The notes beneath the pieces were generated by a model that was not told where the DNA came from, did not search any database, and saw only the letters and a program-made list of their open reading frames with translations. A stretch of 64,000 nt of DNA from Aspidiotus rigidus. Taxonomy: Eukaryota > Arthropoda > Insecta > Hemiptera > Diaspididae. The stretch is taken from assembly GCA_035079385.1 (NCBI GenBank), contig JAVHKY010000017.1, forward strand, positions 1,488,001 through 1,552,000, given 5' to 3'. The translations under genes were made by a program, and so were the position numbers. Below, piece by piece: positions 11,701 to 24,299 of the stretch (the stretch's first letter is position 1; each line of letters opens with the position of its first letter).

Positions 11701-14700
11701 CTCAGTCAATGATATCTTTCGAAAAAGTCCGTGAAGATGAGAGTCCGCTTTCAAATCAATCAACTTCATTAACGAAAAATGGATTCGCAATTTTATCTTA
11801 AATTCCGTCTCTTGCTGTCTCGAGCCTGAAAACCTCTCTTGAAATTCCGTCATCAAGTTTTTCAGGTACGCAGCATATTTTTCTGTGGGCGCCGGGATTT
11901 TTGACTTCTTCACAAATTCAGAACACGTTGAGAAGTGAATGAAATTACATTTTTTAACTTGTGCAATGAATAGCTTCAGTTTATTTTCAAATGCTGTTAC
12001 GTAATTTAAGAGCTCAAAGATGAGTTTCTTTTACGTCTGCGTCTGCAGCTTCAGATTCAGTTTGTTGAGGTGATTACACACATCCCACATCCATTCATCA
12101 TTGTCCAGCTCTTGCAGTGGCTTTCCTTTCTCCACCATAAACATTTTCATCTCAGATCTCAAATCGTAGAAGCGTTGTAGGACCTCTCCCCGACTCACTC
12201 AACGTACCTGGGTAAAGTTAATTACATCACCATACTCACAGTGAATTTGAAACTGCCAGTCCTCAGTGTCTCCACGAGAGCTACTCTACTTGATTCATTA
12301 TTGAAGATGGCCACACCATACGTCTACTGGTGTTTGCTTTCGAAGTGACGTCTTACATTTGGTTCTTTGAAGCAAGCAACACTTTTGCGGCTCACCAAAC
12401 AAACAGCGGTACCCCTCTTCTCAATAAAAAAGTATATTTTTACTCCACGCTGACTTGAATTTACGATTTTCGTCAACTATTTTCCGTTTTTTGACAGACT
12501 CTATTCATGCAAAAATTCACTTGCTGTCTGACTTCTTTTTTATCTCTCCTTGTGCGGGTAAAGCCTCGTGTATATTTTCTTTCCTAATTGTCTACGATAG
12601 TTTGATATTTTCTTCTTCACTACTTAAACTTGTATCTTAAATTATTTTCCTCGCTTTTTTGTGCGCCCCTCAAAATTTCAGAAAATTCTGCAAGCGGCCC
12701 GTGCCCCACAAAAGGTCGCCCGCACCTGACGTAGACTATTTTTACCGCTGGAACTTGGGACGGTGCTGGACTTCGACCATTTTTGCCGGACACCACACGG
12801 CTCGAGGTAAATTTTTCGAATAGATTCTCTGTCAAAATTTCGATTTCCAAGCTAGAATTGTTCTACGATGTCATCAGATCTTGACGTCACAGGAACAGAT
12901 CTATGACGTCATTAGATTACAACTTGGAAGATATTCAGCTATTTTTTCGGAATCAGAGCTCAATTTCACTTTCAAATCAAGTAAAGTACCTACGGAAGTT
13001 AAAACGATTTTTAATTTTTGAGAATTTTGGCAAATTGGTCAGTATTTGGCACATTTTGGTCCATATCTAACGTTTTGCGTTTTTACGTTAGAACAGATTC
13101 AGTGCCAACTCCCATTCAACTGATAGTATCATTTTGGTCCAGCCGGTATATGATGTCCCGATCAGACCTAATGCGTCTACTTCTCACGGAACTGCGAAGC
13201 TTGCGAGTTCTCCGCTGCCATTGCAGAGTTTGTAGTGGCATCTAAATTTTCTTATCCATTCTCCCTCGAACCTTACCCTTGACATCCGTCTCGATCTTCC
13301 TGAAATTCGCAAACAGCTCACTTTATATTATACAAACAACATCATTTCTTCAGAATTTCCATTGTAACTTCTTTCCTACATGGACAGGTTCAAATCGGGC
13401 CCAGAACCGGATTTGCTATTCCCACTCAGGGTGACACCACATCAAACTCGCTTCTATATTGACCCATTTCTCGCCAATTCCTGATACTATTTGAAAGACC
13501 CTCATCCTACCGATCCTATCGTCCAACTAATCCTCATTCTTATACAGGAGTCAAGCTCGTCCTCATCTTCCCTATTTTTTCTATGGGTACCTAACACTTC
13601 GACCTTGAGAAACGCGACGCAGTGGACTTCGCCAGAAAGCAGTCTCTGCGTTCACCTTCATAACTGATCCCTCCGTCTAGCCCTCGTATGATCTCAAGTT
13701 TTATGATCGCTCCCTCCTTCTCTCCTCCTGGTATTTCTGATCTTCATTATTCCCTAATAAACTCCAATCCATTACGGAAGCTTCAATTCCTTGGTCTACT
13801 TCGAAGCGCCCTTCCCAACGTGGAGACATCATCCTAACTGGTCCCAGAATGGGCTATACCAGTCTCACTAACTCGTTTCTCTTACGCTACCTAACCTCTA
13901 TATAAATATCAACATTAGTGACGTCATTAGCTCTTGACGTCATAACCGTTCATGGGGGCTGCCTGTGAGATCATCAGCATTCATACCGTCATCAACTAGG
14001 CCCTGTTCTCTTCCTTACTCTATTCTCGGGATCGCTCACTCCGCTCGTATGCCTCCCAAGTCTTCTAATGAATGACCTCATTTATATTTCAAGGCGACAC
14101 CTACTTTGTGATGAAATCGAGGCCTAGCAAGCCTACGAGGGGCTTATTAGCTCCGCTTCTTCGCCCCCGTTCATGGATTAATATGGGCAAAGTGAAGTGT
14201 AAGTTAAGCCATCTAGCTCACATATAAATATCAACGTTAGTGACGTCATAGCCGCCAAGATGGCTGCATGTGACGTCGTCAGTGCAGCTTGGGCTCTCCT
14301 TCCTTACTCTCCTCTATTCTCAGGATCACTCATTCCGCTTATAAGCCTCCCAACAGTCTCCAAAACTGCTAAAGTCTCCTCTACACGGCTTCTCAGGCCT
14401 ACTATTAGCCTTCATGAAACCAGGCCTAATATAAACCTAACATACATATAAATGCCTATACTAAACCACGTAATATAGATTACAAGCATGAGGGAGGTGG
14501 ACTGAACTCGATGTCAACGTTTTTTATAAAGAAAGAGAAGAGATACTAGTATAAAGGTAGTTGAACAAATAGTGTTCGAGGGGAAGCCTAGACCTAGAAT
14601 AACGGTAGTAAAAGCCTGGTATAAAGAAGGATGGAGAGGGAAAATTAGTATCAAGGTCATCTGCATGCAAGCACAAGCGAAGGTAAATTTTGGAATTGGG

Positions 14701-17700
14701 ACAGGAGAGAAGAGAGGTCAGAGGAAAGACATGAAACATGTCAAAATGAAAAAAAAATGTCGGGACCAAATTTTCATACAAAATGGCCACGAATTTATTC
14801 TTTTTTTATTCACTAGTTGTGAGCGACTATCTGTTATTATAATGAAAGGATAATTATTTATTTTTTTTCTTTTGTGTTGATTTTATACAGATTGTTAATG
14901 ACGACGATGACGATGATGGTGATCAACCGCTCGACCTGTCATGGCCAGATACAATTAAAAAGAAACTATTTTACCTTTTTACATTGCCAATTATCTTGCC
15001 GCTTTGGCTAACGCTTCCAGATCCGCGGAAGGATGCAAGTGAGATGGCGCACATTAATAGCTAATCTCGGCAATTTTACTCACCTTTTTATCGCGTTCTC
15101 TATTACCGCGTGTATCTTTTCCTCGTTTACCGCAGGTCGTAAATTCTTTGCGGTTACCTTCGTCGGTAGTATTTTGTGGATTGCGGCATTTTCCTATCTA
15201 ATGGTGTGGTGGGCAAATGTCGTCGGCGAAACCCTATACGTGCCAGCTGAAGTAAGTTTCTGGCGTGCACGCCGATGCGGCTTACACGGCCTTTCGTTTA
15301 AGACGACGGAATAAAACGTTTTCAAAGCGACAACGCGCGTGATATGTACTTTTTCTGCTTTCTTTCCCTGGCCCAGAACTTACAGTATTGTATTTTACAG
15401 GTTATGGGCTTAACGTTTCTAGCGGCTGGTACATCTGTTCCGGATCTCATTACGAGCGTAATAGTAGCGCGAAAAGGATGCGGCGATATGGCGGTGTCAT
15501 CGTCAGTCGGCAGTAATATTTTCGATATAACCGTCGGGTATAATGAAAATATTTTCATTACAACCATTAATACGTGTTTTCATGTTATGGCACAATTTAA
15601 TTCACGAACGTAGGAGTCGTAAAAGATAATTCAGTATACGTGCGAGCGCTTTTGTTTAAAAAACCATCAATGGACGATGAAGTATACTAACTTAAAGACC
15701 GAATAAGGCCTAAAACTGAACCCAATCATTACAGAAGATTTCCTCATTATACTCGTTTCAGGAATGTCTTGAAGATTGTATTAGCAATGCTTGAAGTAGG
15801 ACGATGGGACAACAAAGTCTTTAGAAAAATCTGTACAAGGAACAGAGAAAGCGAATAACAAACTTGGGTGGGGGTTGTAAATTATCAAAGAAATTATTGT
15901 GTTAATAGACCAAAAAGAATTAAAATTTATTGCCATTTGTAATTTTCTGAATTTCAGACAATCTTCAGGAGCTGCAAATTTTCTAGGAGCTCGGAATTCA
16001 AAATCTTTGTCAGTCACACAAACTTAGACAGCTTAGAAGTCATAATTTTTTAAGCCCTCCCTCCCCCTTCATAGGAGTTCAAAATACAAAATTTTTCAAT
16101 ATGACGCTGTGTTCTCATTGCCTATGACATACTACTTCGTGATTGGTTCACTCTGTTGACCAACGCGCTGCATTTCTATTAGCTACCAGGTTTGCTGACA
16201 GTAGAAATCGGATGTAACGATGTCCAAGCGGATCAAAATTTCAATCGCTATATCCGATCTATTGTTAAAAGCGATAGGAATTAATGTTTTTTCTATAGCA
16301 GCCAGGACTCACTGATTTGATCGTTGTAAACAGTAAATCGCTAAAAGCGGTATCGTTGTTTGTGATTTCTACTGTATCTTATTGGTTAGTTCCATTCTTC
16401 TTCTCTCGTTCAATTACTGTAACACCAGGTTGAATCACTTTTTGCTGCCAAACGTGATTAAATTGTTCAAGACGCTAGCCTTCTTCTTCTTTGCCTTTGC
16501 AATTTTCATCTATTCCCACAGTTTTCTTCTCTTTGTGCGATTCTCCCATCTTCCTTCTGCTTCGATGTTTTGTGCTCCTCCTTCCTGATCTCAAACTTTC
16601 TCCCAGTCTCGCCAATACAGATAGATACCTTCGCACTGCTCACAACTGAGTTTGTTCACTCCACTCAAGCTTTCCTTGTCCTTTTCTTCGGTCTGGTTAT
16701 TGTTGATTCTCTTCACCATGGCTGGGTTTTCATGGATGCTCACATTCACATCATAGCCGATGACCGCCTTTATAAGCTTGTTAGTGTACTTTCTTATGTA
16801 TGGTACTGATCTGCAGTACTTTCTCGTCGTGCCACCATGGGTTCTTTCTTGGCTTCCATTTTCCCAAACCACATCTCTATGGTAGCCGTTCGCTTCTGTG
16901 ATCTGCTTTACTATCTCGATTTCTTTCCTCTTTATTGTTCTTCAAAACAAAGATTGCCCGATAGCAGTAGTTCTGGATTGCTGCTAACTTGTGCCTGGCG
17001 TGGTGATACGAGTCATTTGGGATGATGGTATCCGTGTGCGTCGGCTTCCTGTAGATGTTGTATTCTATCCGGTTGTTTCCCAGCGTGACTGTTTGGTCCA
17101 AATAGTTGATGGTCTCATTGCCCTTTTCTACCGTGAATTTGATGCTTTGCAGCGGCAGGAGTTCTGGCTCAAAATCTCTTCCTTTGGCCCGTCGGGATTC
17201 ATATGATACCTTTTGTTTCGAAGCAAGGGGAGAACTTCCTCCTTTGGTATGGTATCAAACATTTTTGTTACTCGGAAGATACCAGCTTGTCATTACTCCT
17301 GATTTCCACCTTGCCCAGTTGCTCTATCAGTTATGAGGCCCATAGTCAGAGTTTCTTCGTAGTGGGGGCTCCATGAAAGTTAGGAAGACCAAACTGTCCA
17401 CATCGTCTTGCCTTCTTTATTCAGCGTAGGAGAGATATCTTTTTAATAGAGTTTTTTTTCTGCCGGGGTGCTCAGGGAGGTAGTCTGCGAGTTTGTTATC
17501 AGAAAGACTTTGTGGCCATGGAGTGAGCATAGCCTTGATATACTTTAGCTTTGAAGAATTGAAGGAAATTGTAAAATGTCGAGTTTAGAGGGAAGAGGAC
17601 TGAGATAAGGTAGAGTAAGGAGCTGGAGACGGGTGCAATGTCATCAAGGGAGACTTGGACAATGTCACAATCCTCGATTTAAGGCTTTATACTTTTTGAC

Positions 17701-20700
17701 ATATTTCATGTCTCTCCTGAAGTTTCCAGAATCCTAACTCCTAATTCAAAAATTTGCAAGTTCACATCACCATCCCCGCGAGAATCCTGTATTACTGTAC
17801 CCCTATTTCTCCTTTATAGTAAACTATGACGCCATCAGCTGGTGAATTCATCAACCGTGACCCTGAGCCTGATTCTGAAATCTGCAAGTTCGATCCAACT
17901 TCCCTCATCCTTGTAATCTATAAGTGTCTTTTATACTGCTGTATGTTACGTTTGTGTTGTGCCTGGTTTTATTGAGGGTAACAGTAGGCCTAGTATAATT
18001 TATTATACTGTATAGCCCAGTAAAATGGAGGCTAAGGAGTGGTATCTCAGTTCTGAAATCTGCAAGCATGATGTCATCAGCCTGTGACCTGAAGGCCGAG
18101 TAATGGAGACTGTTGGGAGACTTACGAGCGGAGTGAGTGATCCCGAGGGGAGTAAAGGAGGAAGGCAGCCCAAGCTGATGATGACATCGTAGGCACCCAT
18201 CGCGGGTACTGATAATGACGTCACAGGTAGCCATCACGGAAGGTTATGTCATCACGAGTCTAGGATCTTTAAACAATCACTGAAGCGTATAAATATTCAA
18301 GTTCTGGGGCTTCTTTGCATCGCATGTTCGTAAGTCGTCGTTTGTTGATCGAATTTTAACCAAAAAAACTGATACGTATTTTGGATTACGTTCTTTTACT
18401 CAGGTTTGTGAATTCTACGTGCACATTGATTTTGCTAGAGGCGTAAAGTGGATCCAAATTCTGTTTTTGTGTCAGGGGCGAGCGTGAGATAATCTAGTCT
18501 TAGCACGTAACACAGGCAGACGGTTGAGCAGTATATTTTATGAAGGCGGCGGGCAAATGATAAACGCAATTAAGGGGGTGCTATAAACATATACGCTAAC
18601 TGTCGTGACAATGTTCGTGACAAAGCGCATTTATTCGTTCGCCATAAAATAAGCTCGAGAGTATTGGCGTTCGCGAGATTGACGAAAAAGGAGAGAAAGG
18701 AAGTGAAATAGGAAAATGAACGTGTTGCAACGGGAGTAAATTACTTTTGTACACCCCGACGTTCGAGCGAAATTGGATTATTCTTGAAGAATTTTCTACT
18801 CGTACTGCGCACCCTTCGACATATCGACTGTTTCAAACGGAAGAAATCATATGCCAAGGTTGTGTAAGAATTGTAGGAGCGATTAAACTAAATTGCAATA
18901 ATACGAAAAAAAAAGAGTGAGAGCCAAATAAAAAGTCACACGGGTTTTTTCATTCCACAATAAGGTGAACAAGAAATTGAACTTCACTTCTTGAAATTGG
19001 AGAAATTTTCCTCCATAAAAACCGGAGACAATATTTTGTTCGTGTTCTTTACTTCTTGACTCGAGGATTTTTGCTTTGAATGATCATTTTCTGAAGCCTC
19101 TATTCTTGATTTTCCCTGTGTCACATCGCACGTTCTTCCCACCTCTTTTTCATAGTGATTTCTATATGTTTTCAATCATCACTGCCGTACAAACTAGAAT
19201 TGACAGATCTGCAAAACAACAATCAGGAGAATGAGGGTTATTAATTTGTCTGATATGAGCTAAAAAAAAAACTATCGCAGATACGTCAATTCAACTCTGT
19301 ACAGCAGCTTCCTTCCTTTGGAACATTAGCGCTCCTACAGCTTTGCAAACTAACCTAAATATTTGTCTTTGGTTCTTTTTGAGCTTTGTTTTCCGGTCTT
19401 TTTCCAGAGCTGAAGCTTTTCAGCTGCGACTTCTTATTTTGAACGTATTAGCGGTCTGGTTGTACCCTTGTAAGACCCTTAAAACTTTACTTGCGTTTTT
19501 TCTGGTCATACACTTGCTAGGAGCGCTGAAACCAAAAAAATCAAAAAAGTGATTAAAATGATTTTGCTATTTGAATGTTGATTGTGTAACCTCGAAATAA
19601 GTCGACACTGAAGCCATTTAATAGAAAAACTGGGAAGGGGAAGTATTTTTATAATTTAGGAAAAGCTTCCGCTCTCTTTCTGCGCCATCTATTGATGGTC
19701 ATATATTATTTGTAGTGCGCGAGACTTATACTGATTACTGACCAGCTCAAATTGTTTAATCACTTATTTCTCAGAAGAATCAACCCGCAGACTTTTATGC
19801 TTGTGGGTGAATAAGAACTTTGTGGTAACCACGCCCATAACTAGACACTCACTCACGCTAACACACAACAATCTGTGCTTATTTTTGAGGAAAAGATTGT
19901 AGCTGGAAAAGATACTAGGACTACTAAAAGTTACTAGGAGTATTGAAAAAGTATTATAGCATATGAACTGGTATCATGTTTAAAAAGGCTTAGTCTGAGT
20001 GCTTAATGAAACTCAAAAGGGACCAAAAAGGGATATTTTTGGTACTATAGTTCTACATATTGCATTTTGATTCCCTATTTGATTATTGAGATGGCAGTGC
20101 AGTGTATTGTCCGTTTGTGAAGAAAGGAAGTGACATTATAACCTGAGATCTAGATCGCCGTTGCAACAGGAGGAAAGTTACATGTCTTCCATATTGTGAA
20201 GTCACTCCCCTTTTTTGGCAAATGGACTTGACAACATTGTTTGTATGGGCGACAATAGAGATCTTTTGAATTAGTCTGATGATAATGGTTATTGTCAAAA
20301 GGCCTCACCATTAAAATTAGGACTGCAGTAAATAATTTCGAACCAAGCATCCACTAGGATCGCTGTGATCGATAAAAATGATAATAAACGTAAGAGGTAT
20401 CAAGAGTATGTGTAATGAAAATTTGATTTTTCAGAAAAACGTTTGTAAATTGATCGTTCTTTCTTGGTATATGTGATTATTTCCGTCGAATGAAACTGTG
20501 AACACCAGTACAGAGACTTGATTTTACAAAATTATTTTCACTAGTATTCCATGATACCTCTCACGATTCCCGCGATGCTAGCGCTGCCCGGTTCGATTAA
20601 AAGTTGTTAGGAGCCTTCCGTTCAAAGTTTAATCAGGTATCTTGTTTGTTATTGAATCAGTGAGTGCTCAAAATTACAAGCAATATTGCAAACAAGCATC

Positions 20701-22903
20701 TACGGATATGTAATCCCTTCCCCTATATCATATTGAATACTGATTTGCCTCCAAACAAGTATGCAATATCATAATATAGGGGAAGAGCCCTGCATGATAT
20801 ATAGTTTTGATGTATGCAATCAGCTATACATATGAAAGTGATTATCTTGATAACAGAATTGGGAAGCAGTATGCAATGGGCAATAGTAGTGAAGCCCTGT
20901 AGGAGCGCTAATATTTCAAATAAGACTAACAAAAAATAAAATTGTCTGGATATTGTGTTTTTAGTAGTGCATGTGAGAAGGCCTGAGCCGAAGTAAACAT
21001 GAATATTTTTTTGCTTTTCAAAATGAAGGCGGTCCTCAAAAAATTTCAATTTTTCAGAAATTTTGAGACTCATAGCCTCACACAAATAATTATTTCTACT
21101 TGAAAATTACGTCCTCAAAAGTAACGCTGGAGTATTCGTCTTATCATCAACTGTTTGAACGTCTGAGGAGAATATGTATATTATATGTATGTTGTTTATG
21201 TATTACAAAATGTCGCATAATGGGATAGGTATATTATCAATGATTTTTCAGAATTCAGATCCTTTTATTTTCCATGTTTTGATGAGTTTTCAGAGAATAT
21301 CAAAGCCTCCTTTTTTTACCAATTAACGGCTAAAACGTAGCTTCAAATAGTTTTCATATAAGTTCTCAAACAACCATCGACATTTAGTTTCGAGAATCTC
21401 CAAAATATTACACAATTAGAAACAAAGCGTGTTGGCTGTTTCCTGTAGTCACGACAACCGTATTTTCATAGACGCCAGAATGACAATGTACCTTCGGGGT
21501 TACGCTCATTAATTCCAACTTATTGAAAGTCGAACGATTAATCGTTGACCATCATTATGAAGACTCTTTCTCTCTTTTTTTTCGAAAACAATTGAGGGGA
21601 GGGGAAAGAAAGTACTTCATTCTACGTGCAAAGTACCTAGGTGCCTGATGGAAGAGTAGGAGTTTCTATCATTAATTTAAGAACTATATTATATAGACAA
21701 TGGATCATCGATTTGAAGAGGCACGACGAATACCAGTGTATGGGTAGTTCACGTACTATATACTCAGACGCTAAGCGCAGCACCAAGCACCAACCGATAA
21801 TAATATCGCTATATCGCGCCGTATTCTATAATAGTATGAAAATGAAGTCATATAAAAGGTAAATCGCATCGGTACCTCGTGAAGCGAGGAGGGGCTTTCC
21901 TTCTTTTGTGCACCTCAATTAACAGGAAACTTTACCTTTACGCCGCTTTTAAAACACGAATACGCGGTACATAGAAAAGATATAGGTACCGTACTGAAAT
22001 ATTTACATGCTATACTTTCGACATAAACGAAATAATAAATCGCAATTAGGTATCCAAGGCTTTTCATTTTTCTCTCTTTTCGCTTAACTCATCTTCTGAA
22101 TGCGTATTCTTTGTGAGATACTTTTATGTCGTGGAATGCTTTTCATGATTATACATTGAAGAGGAAAAGAATTTCAGTCATTTGTCGAGATTTCATGTTG
22201 GGAAGGAAAAATGAAACAGTGTACCTGTACAGGAAGGAAGGAGATGCTGGCAGTCGTGGATGTAGATTGAAATCAATTCTTATTTTTTATTTTAAACAAT
22301 ATTTATAAACTTGTCTCCAATTTTACTTTTGAAATCAAGTAGATAATTGAGACACTAGCAAAGTTCTACGTATTATTGATTTTCTCTGACTCCCACTGTC
22401 TTCCTTAAAATTCAATATTCTTAATAATTTTCTTTCAATAAGATCATCCAAAAATTAAATTGCGAAAATTTCTACTAGCGGTACGGATGTGAAATAAATA
22501 TTTACATTTTAATCGTCTAATTCCGAGTTTTGAGGGGCTAAAAAGGAGAGAGATAGGAATTTGTCATAGATTGGAAGCGTATAAATTGTAGCCATTATTT
22601 GATTAAACACAGTCTGTACCGGTACGTCTCAAGATGATTTACATTTTTTCTTTTTGTTTCAGATTACCATTTCCTTGGATTCTTTACAATATCCTTCTAG
22701 GATGCCCTGTCAAAGTGAACAGCGTCGGAATGGTTTGCTCAATTGCCCTTCTGTTTTTAATGTTAATATTTGTAGTCGTTGCCATATCTTGTTTCCACTG
22801 GAAGATGAATCACGGTCTCGGTTACACAATGTTCGTTCTGTACATTGTATTTGTTATATGTTCGTTATTATTTGAATATGACGTAATACAGTGTCCATTC
22901 TAG
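8771..22903 (+). CDS. Nckx: K+-dependent Na+/Ca2+ exchanger (SLC24/NCKX), 3' half
   Basis: Five exons: 8771-8985, 14891-15038, 15136-15251, 15401-15537 and 22663-22903 (TAG). All have consensus acceptors and donors, and phases fit throughout (855 nt in frame plus 2 carried bases). The first encodes the end of the large cytoplasmic loop ([16 protein letters not shown], then a serine-rich run). The second starts with an acidic run ([10 protein letters not shown]), then PLDLSWPD and a hydrophobic helix ending LPLWLTLPD. The third gives [18 protein letters not shown]. The fourth carries the alpha-2 repeat, including [17 protein letters not shown] and [14 protein letters not shown], which in this family lines the ion path. 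The last encodes two hydrophobic segments and the C-terminus. Family members exchange Na+ for Ca2+ plus K+ at the plasma membrane. The alpha-1 half and the start are not seen, so the gene is partial in this window. Intron 4 (about 7.1 kb) holds a Penelope fragment. Confidence 0.93.
9617..9780 (+). pseudogene. LINE C-terminal remnant
   Basis: One frame reads [15 protein letters not shown] and ends [12 protein letters not shown]. This is the typical tail that follows the RNase H domain in Jockey-like polyproteins, and it resembles the tails at 3858-4115 and 48590-48700. It lies inside intron 1 (of the visible part) of the exchanger gene. Only the last 50 or so codons remain. Confidence 0.6.
10123..11160 (-). 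pseudogene. Penelope-like element: RT C-terminal half plus GIY-YIG nuclease
   Basis: Read on the minus strand, the order is [13 protein letters not shown] (near 11110), the RT catalytic box [12 protein letters not shown] (near 10840-10875), [10 protein letters not shown] with [11 protein letters not shown], a spacer, then the GIY-YIG nuclease signature [20 protein letters not shown] at about 10200-10260. RT followed by GIY-YIG in one polypeptide is diagnostic of Penelope-like elements. The catalytic YVDD and the GVYKI/GVYIG core with the downstream arginines are preserved, but frames are broken between blocks, so this copy is inactive. The 5' half of RT is missing. The copy sits in intron 1 of the visible exchanger gene, antisense to it. 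Confidence 0.8.
11285..12728 (-). mobile_element. hAT DNA transposon with 8-bp target duplication
   Basis: Imperfect terminal inverted repeats begin CAGGCATGGGCAACCTGTGG on the left and, read on the other strand, CAGGTGCGGGCGACCTTTTG on the right. The flanks are ACTTAGAC (11277-11284) and ACGTAGAC (12729-12736), a 7/8 match, as expected for the 8-bp duplication made by hAT insertion. The interior, 1.4 kb, is a transposase remnant on the minus strand. Confidence 0.85.
11626..12200 (-). pseudogene. hAT transposase remnant (GTF2IRD2/ZBED-like)
   Basis: The minus strand reads [18 protein letters not shown], then [25 protein letters not shown], and after a stop [20 protein letters not shown], followed by NFIHFSTC in the next part. 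This order matches the conserved 'LRxEIxxF...KG...L.D..W..D...HLNxLNxxLQG...AFxxKLxLW...HFPxC' region of Charlie-type hAT transposases and their domesticated relatives. In-frame stops and the absence of the BED finger and the dimerisation C-terminus mark it as dead. The surviving open frame is 11626-11913. Confidence 0.7.
13540..13910 (+). pseudogene. LINE RNase H / C-terminal remnant
   Basis: Frames give FLWVPNT and, one base out, [18 protein letters not shown], then further on ETSS and [11 protein letters not shown]. These correspond to the 'FxWVPSHxGI...AVDxAAKxSL' and 'RxGHTxLTH' blocks. The copy is closest to the one at 3858-4300 (minus), which has DFAGKQALRSPS. Several frameshifts make it non-functional. 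Confidence 0.6.
13911..14520 (-). repeat. Dispersed repeat (family G), inverted copies
   Basis: Two partial copies (about 13911-14190 and 14215-14520) contain the reverse complement of family G modules seen at 5283-6020 and 17690-18250. They share the TGACGTCA-containing phrases 'agtgacgtcat' and the 'gatcactc(a/c)(t/c)tccgct' block. They lie just upstream of the second visible exchanger exon. No coding sequence is seen between them and 14891. Confidence 0.55.
16590..17250 (-). pseudogene. Penelope-like element fragment (second family)
   Basis: The minus strand carries an RT C-terminal block: [20 protein letters not shown] (about 17090-17150), then [17 protein letters not shown]. It is followed after a break by a worn GIY-YIG motif, [20 protein letters not shown] at about 16600-16660. 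The YRKPTxTDxxI block is strongly conserved in Penelope-like elements. The nuclease tyrosine pair is partly lost (GVNKL for GVYKL; IYLYW for IYIGET). No YVDD box was found upstream. The copy lies in the last intron of the exchanger, antisense, and differs clearly from the one at 10123-11160. Confidence 0.75.
17690..18250 (+). repeat. Dispersed repeat (family G)
   Basis: This block aligns by eye with 5283-6020, sharing ATCCTAACTCCTAATTC, CATCAGCTGGTGA, CATCAACCGTGACC, GAGCCTGATTCTGAA and CTTGTAATCTATAA in order. The later part carries a CATCACGGAAGGTTATG phrase near TGACGTCA-like sites. It is non-coding and inside the last exchanger intron. Confidence 0.65.
18251..22662. other. Intron sequence, nothing recognised
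   Basis: This is the remainder of the last intron of the exchanger gene. It is mostly unremarkable AT-rich sequence. The only structure I note is a short inverted repeat at about 20716-20790 (CTTCCCCTATATCATATT pairing with AATATCATAATATAGGGGAAG). The open frames here are short and lack domains. Confidence 0.5.
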
Positions 22904-23986
22904 ATGACTATGAACTGTATGGTTGCAATGGATGAAAAACTTTCTAGGTATACCAATCTTGTCCTTATTACATTGCGATACATAATTGCACGTTTGTACT
23001 TTTTGCAACAATTTTAATTACAGATCAAATTCTTGCGTTCAGATCATATAATTAGAATATTGACGTTCCCCCATAGGGTTACAGAATATGTAGGTATTCA
23101 ATCAATGAATATAGGTAGAGTGTGTAAACACAGAACATTTTTAAAATTTTTATGTTTGGACAAGAAAGAAGAAAGTAAGAAAAAAACATCTGCCTACAGT
23201 TTGTATTATTTGATATGATAGGTATACCTAACTAGATTGGTATCAGGATCTTTCTGAAAAGTGAATCAAATATTTTATCTTGAAACTTGACGAGTCGTTA
23301 TTTCAAACAAGTGATTCATGTGTTCAATTGTTTTACATTTAAAATTTTAAACTATACTCGATCATAGTATTATTTTAAAATAAAGTCTAATTTTGGATTA
23401 TAGTTAGATACTTGCATTATGTATTGATAAGGATACATTTTTGGACAAAGTCCATCTTGTTCTTGTTTCATTTCTCTCTTATTTTCATACTTATTATAGT
23501 AAAAAAGTCCTACCACAATCAAACTTACAAGGTTTTTGGTGCAATACCAAAGACTCTACATTGGCAATATTATCATATGATATGCATTGGTTTTGAAAAA
23601 ATAATCAAAATGATCATGCGTTGTATTTTAAAACTAGAAAAATCCATACCATTGTGAGTATTATTGGTTAATGGATAAATACAATAGGTGGTTCACCCTT
23701 TGCTTCTCATTGCTGTAGCATGATAAGGACACGCTCTGATGGATGTATGACGCAAGTAGGAAGATTGTTGAACTATTTTGTCAAATTTGAATCAATTACT
23801 GTTATCACTTATCAGTAACCAAAAGGTAAAAATTTTGCCACTCTTGTAGCAAAAATTTGGAATCTATTATATGAAAATAGTCTTAATCAAAATAATAATT
23901 TTAAAAAAATTGTTCCTCTAACGTCTTATGTTTTGAGATAAATCCAATTTTAATTGAGTCAGTATGTACCAATAAGGAAAACTTAT
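22904..23986 (+). other. 3' UTR and flank of the exchanger gene
   Basis: The first AATAAA hexamer downstream of the exchanger stop codon is at 23379-23384 and would give a 3' UTR of about 0.5 kb. This is an inference from the hexamer alone. Beyond it no gene or repeat is recognised up to the hAT element at 23987. Confidence 0.4.
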
Positions 23987-24195
23987 CAGGGTTGCGATGT
24001 TTTCAACAAAATTGTTTCAAACTTTGTAATTCGAGAGAAAAACGTTTTAAACGTGAATAGCAAGTGTACTCAGGCACAAGAAAGCATGAGTGTCTAGGGA
24101 AAAAGCCTGGAGAAACCTCGCAATAAGCGCTAGGTCATTATATTTAAAACACTGTTTCAAACTCTGAAGAAAAAATATCAATTTCCAACCTAGCT

Positions 24196-24234
<39 letters not shown>

Positions 24235-24291
24235 GTTCTAAACTAAAAAAACAAGTTTTCATGTTCTAAACATCAATTTTTTGCAACCCTG
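23987..24291. mobile_element. Non-autonomous hAT-type element (305 bp)
   Basis: The ends are CAGGGTTGC and GCAACCCTG. The flanks AAACTTAT (23979-23986) and AAATTTAT (24292-24299) match at 7 of 8 bases, giving a hAT-like 8-bp target duplication. A 34-base A tract (24200-24233) lies inside and explains the phenylalanine-rich minus-strand ORF, which is spurious. Confidence 0.75.
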
Positions 24292-24299
24292 AAATTTAT

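Noticed and set aside
14572..14853. 93-codon open frame upstream of an exchanger exon
   Set aside because: Low-complexity basic peptide with no domain; it lies in intron sequence before a well supported acceptor.
24047..24262. Open frame with a run of phenylalanines on the minus strand
   Set aside because: It is the complement of a 34-base A tract inside a non-autonomous hAT-type element.
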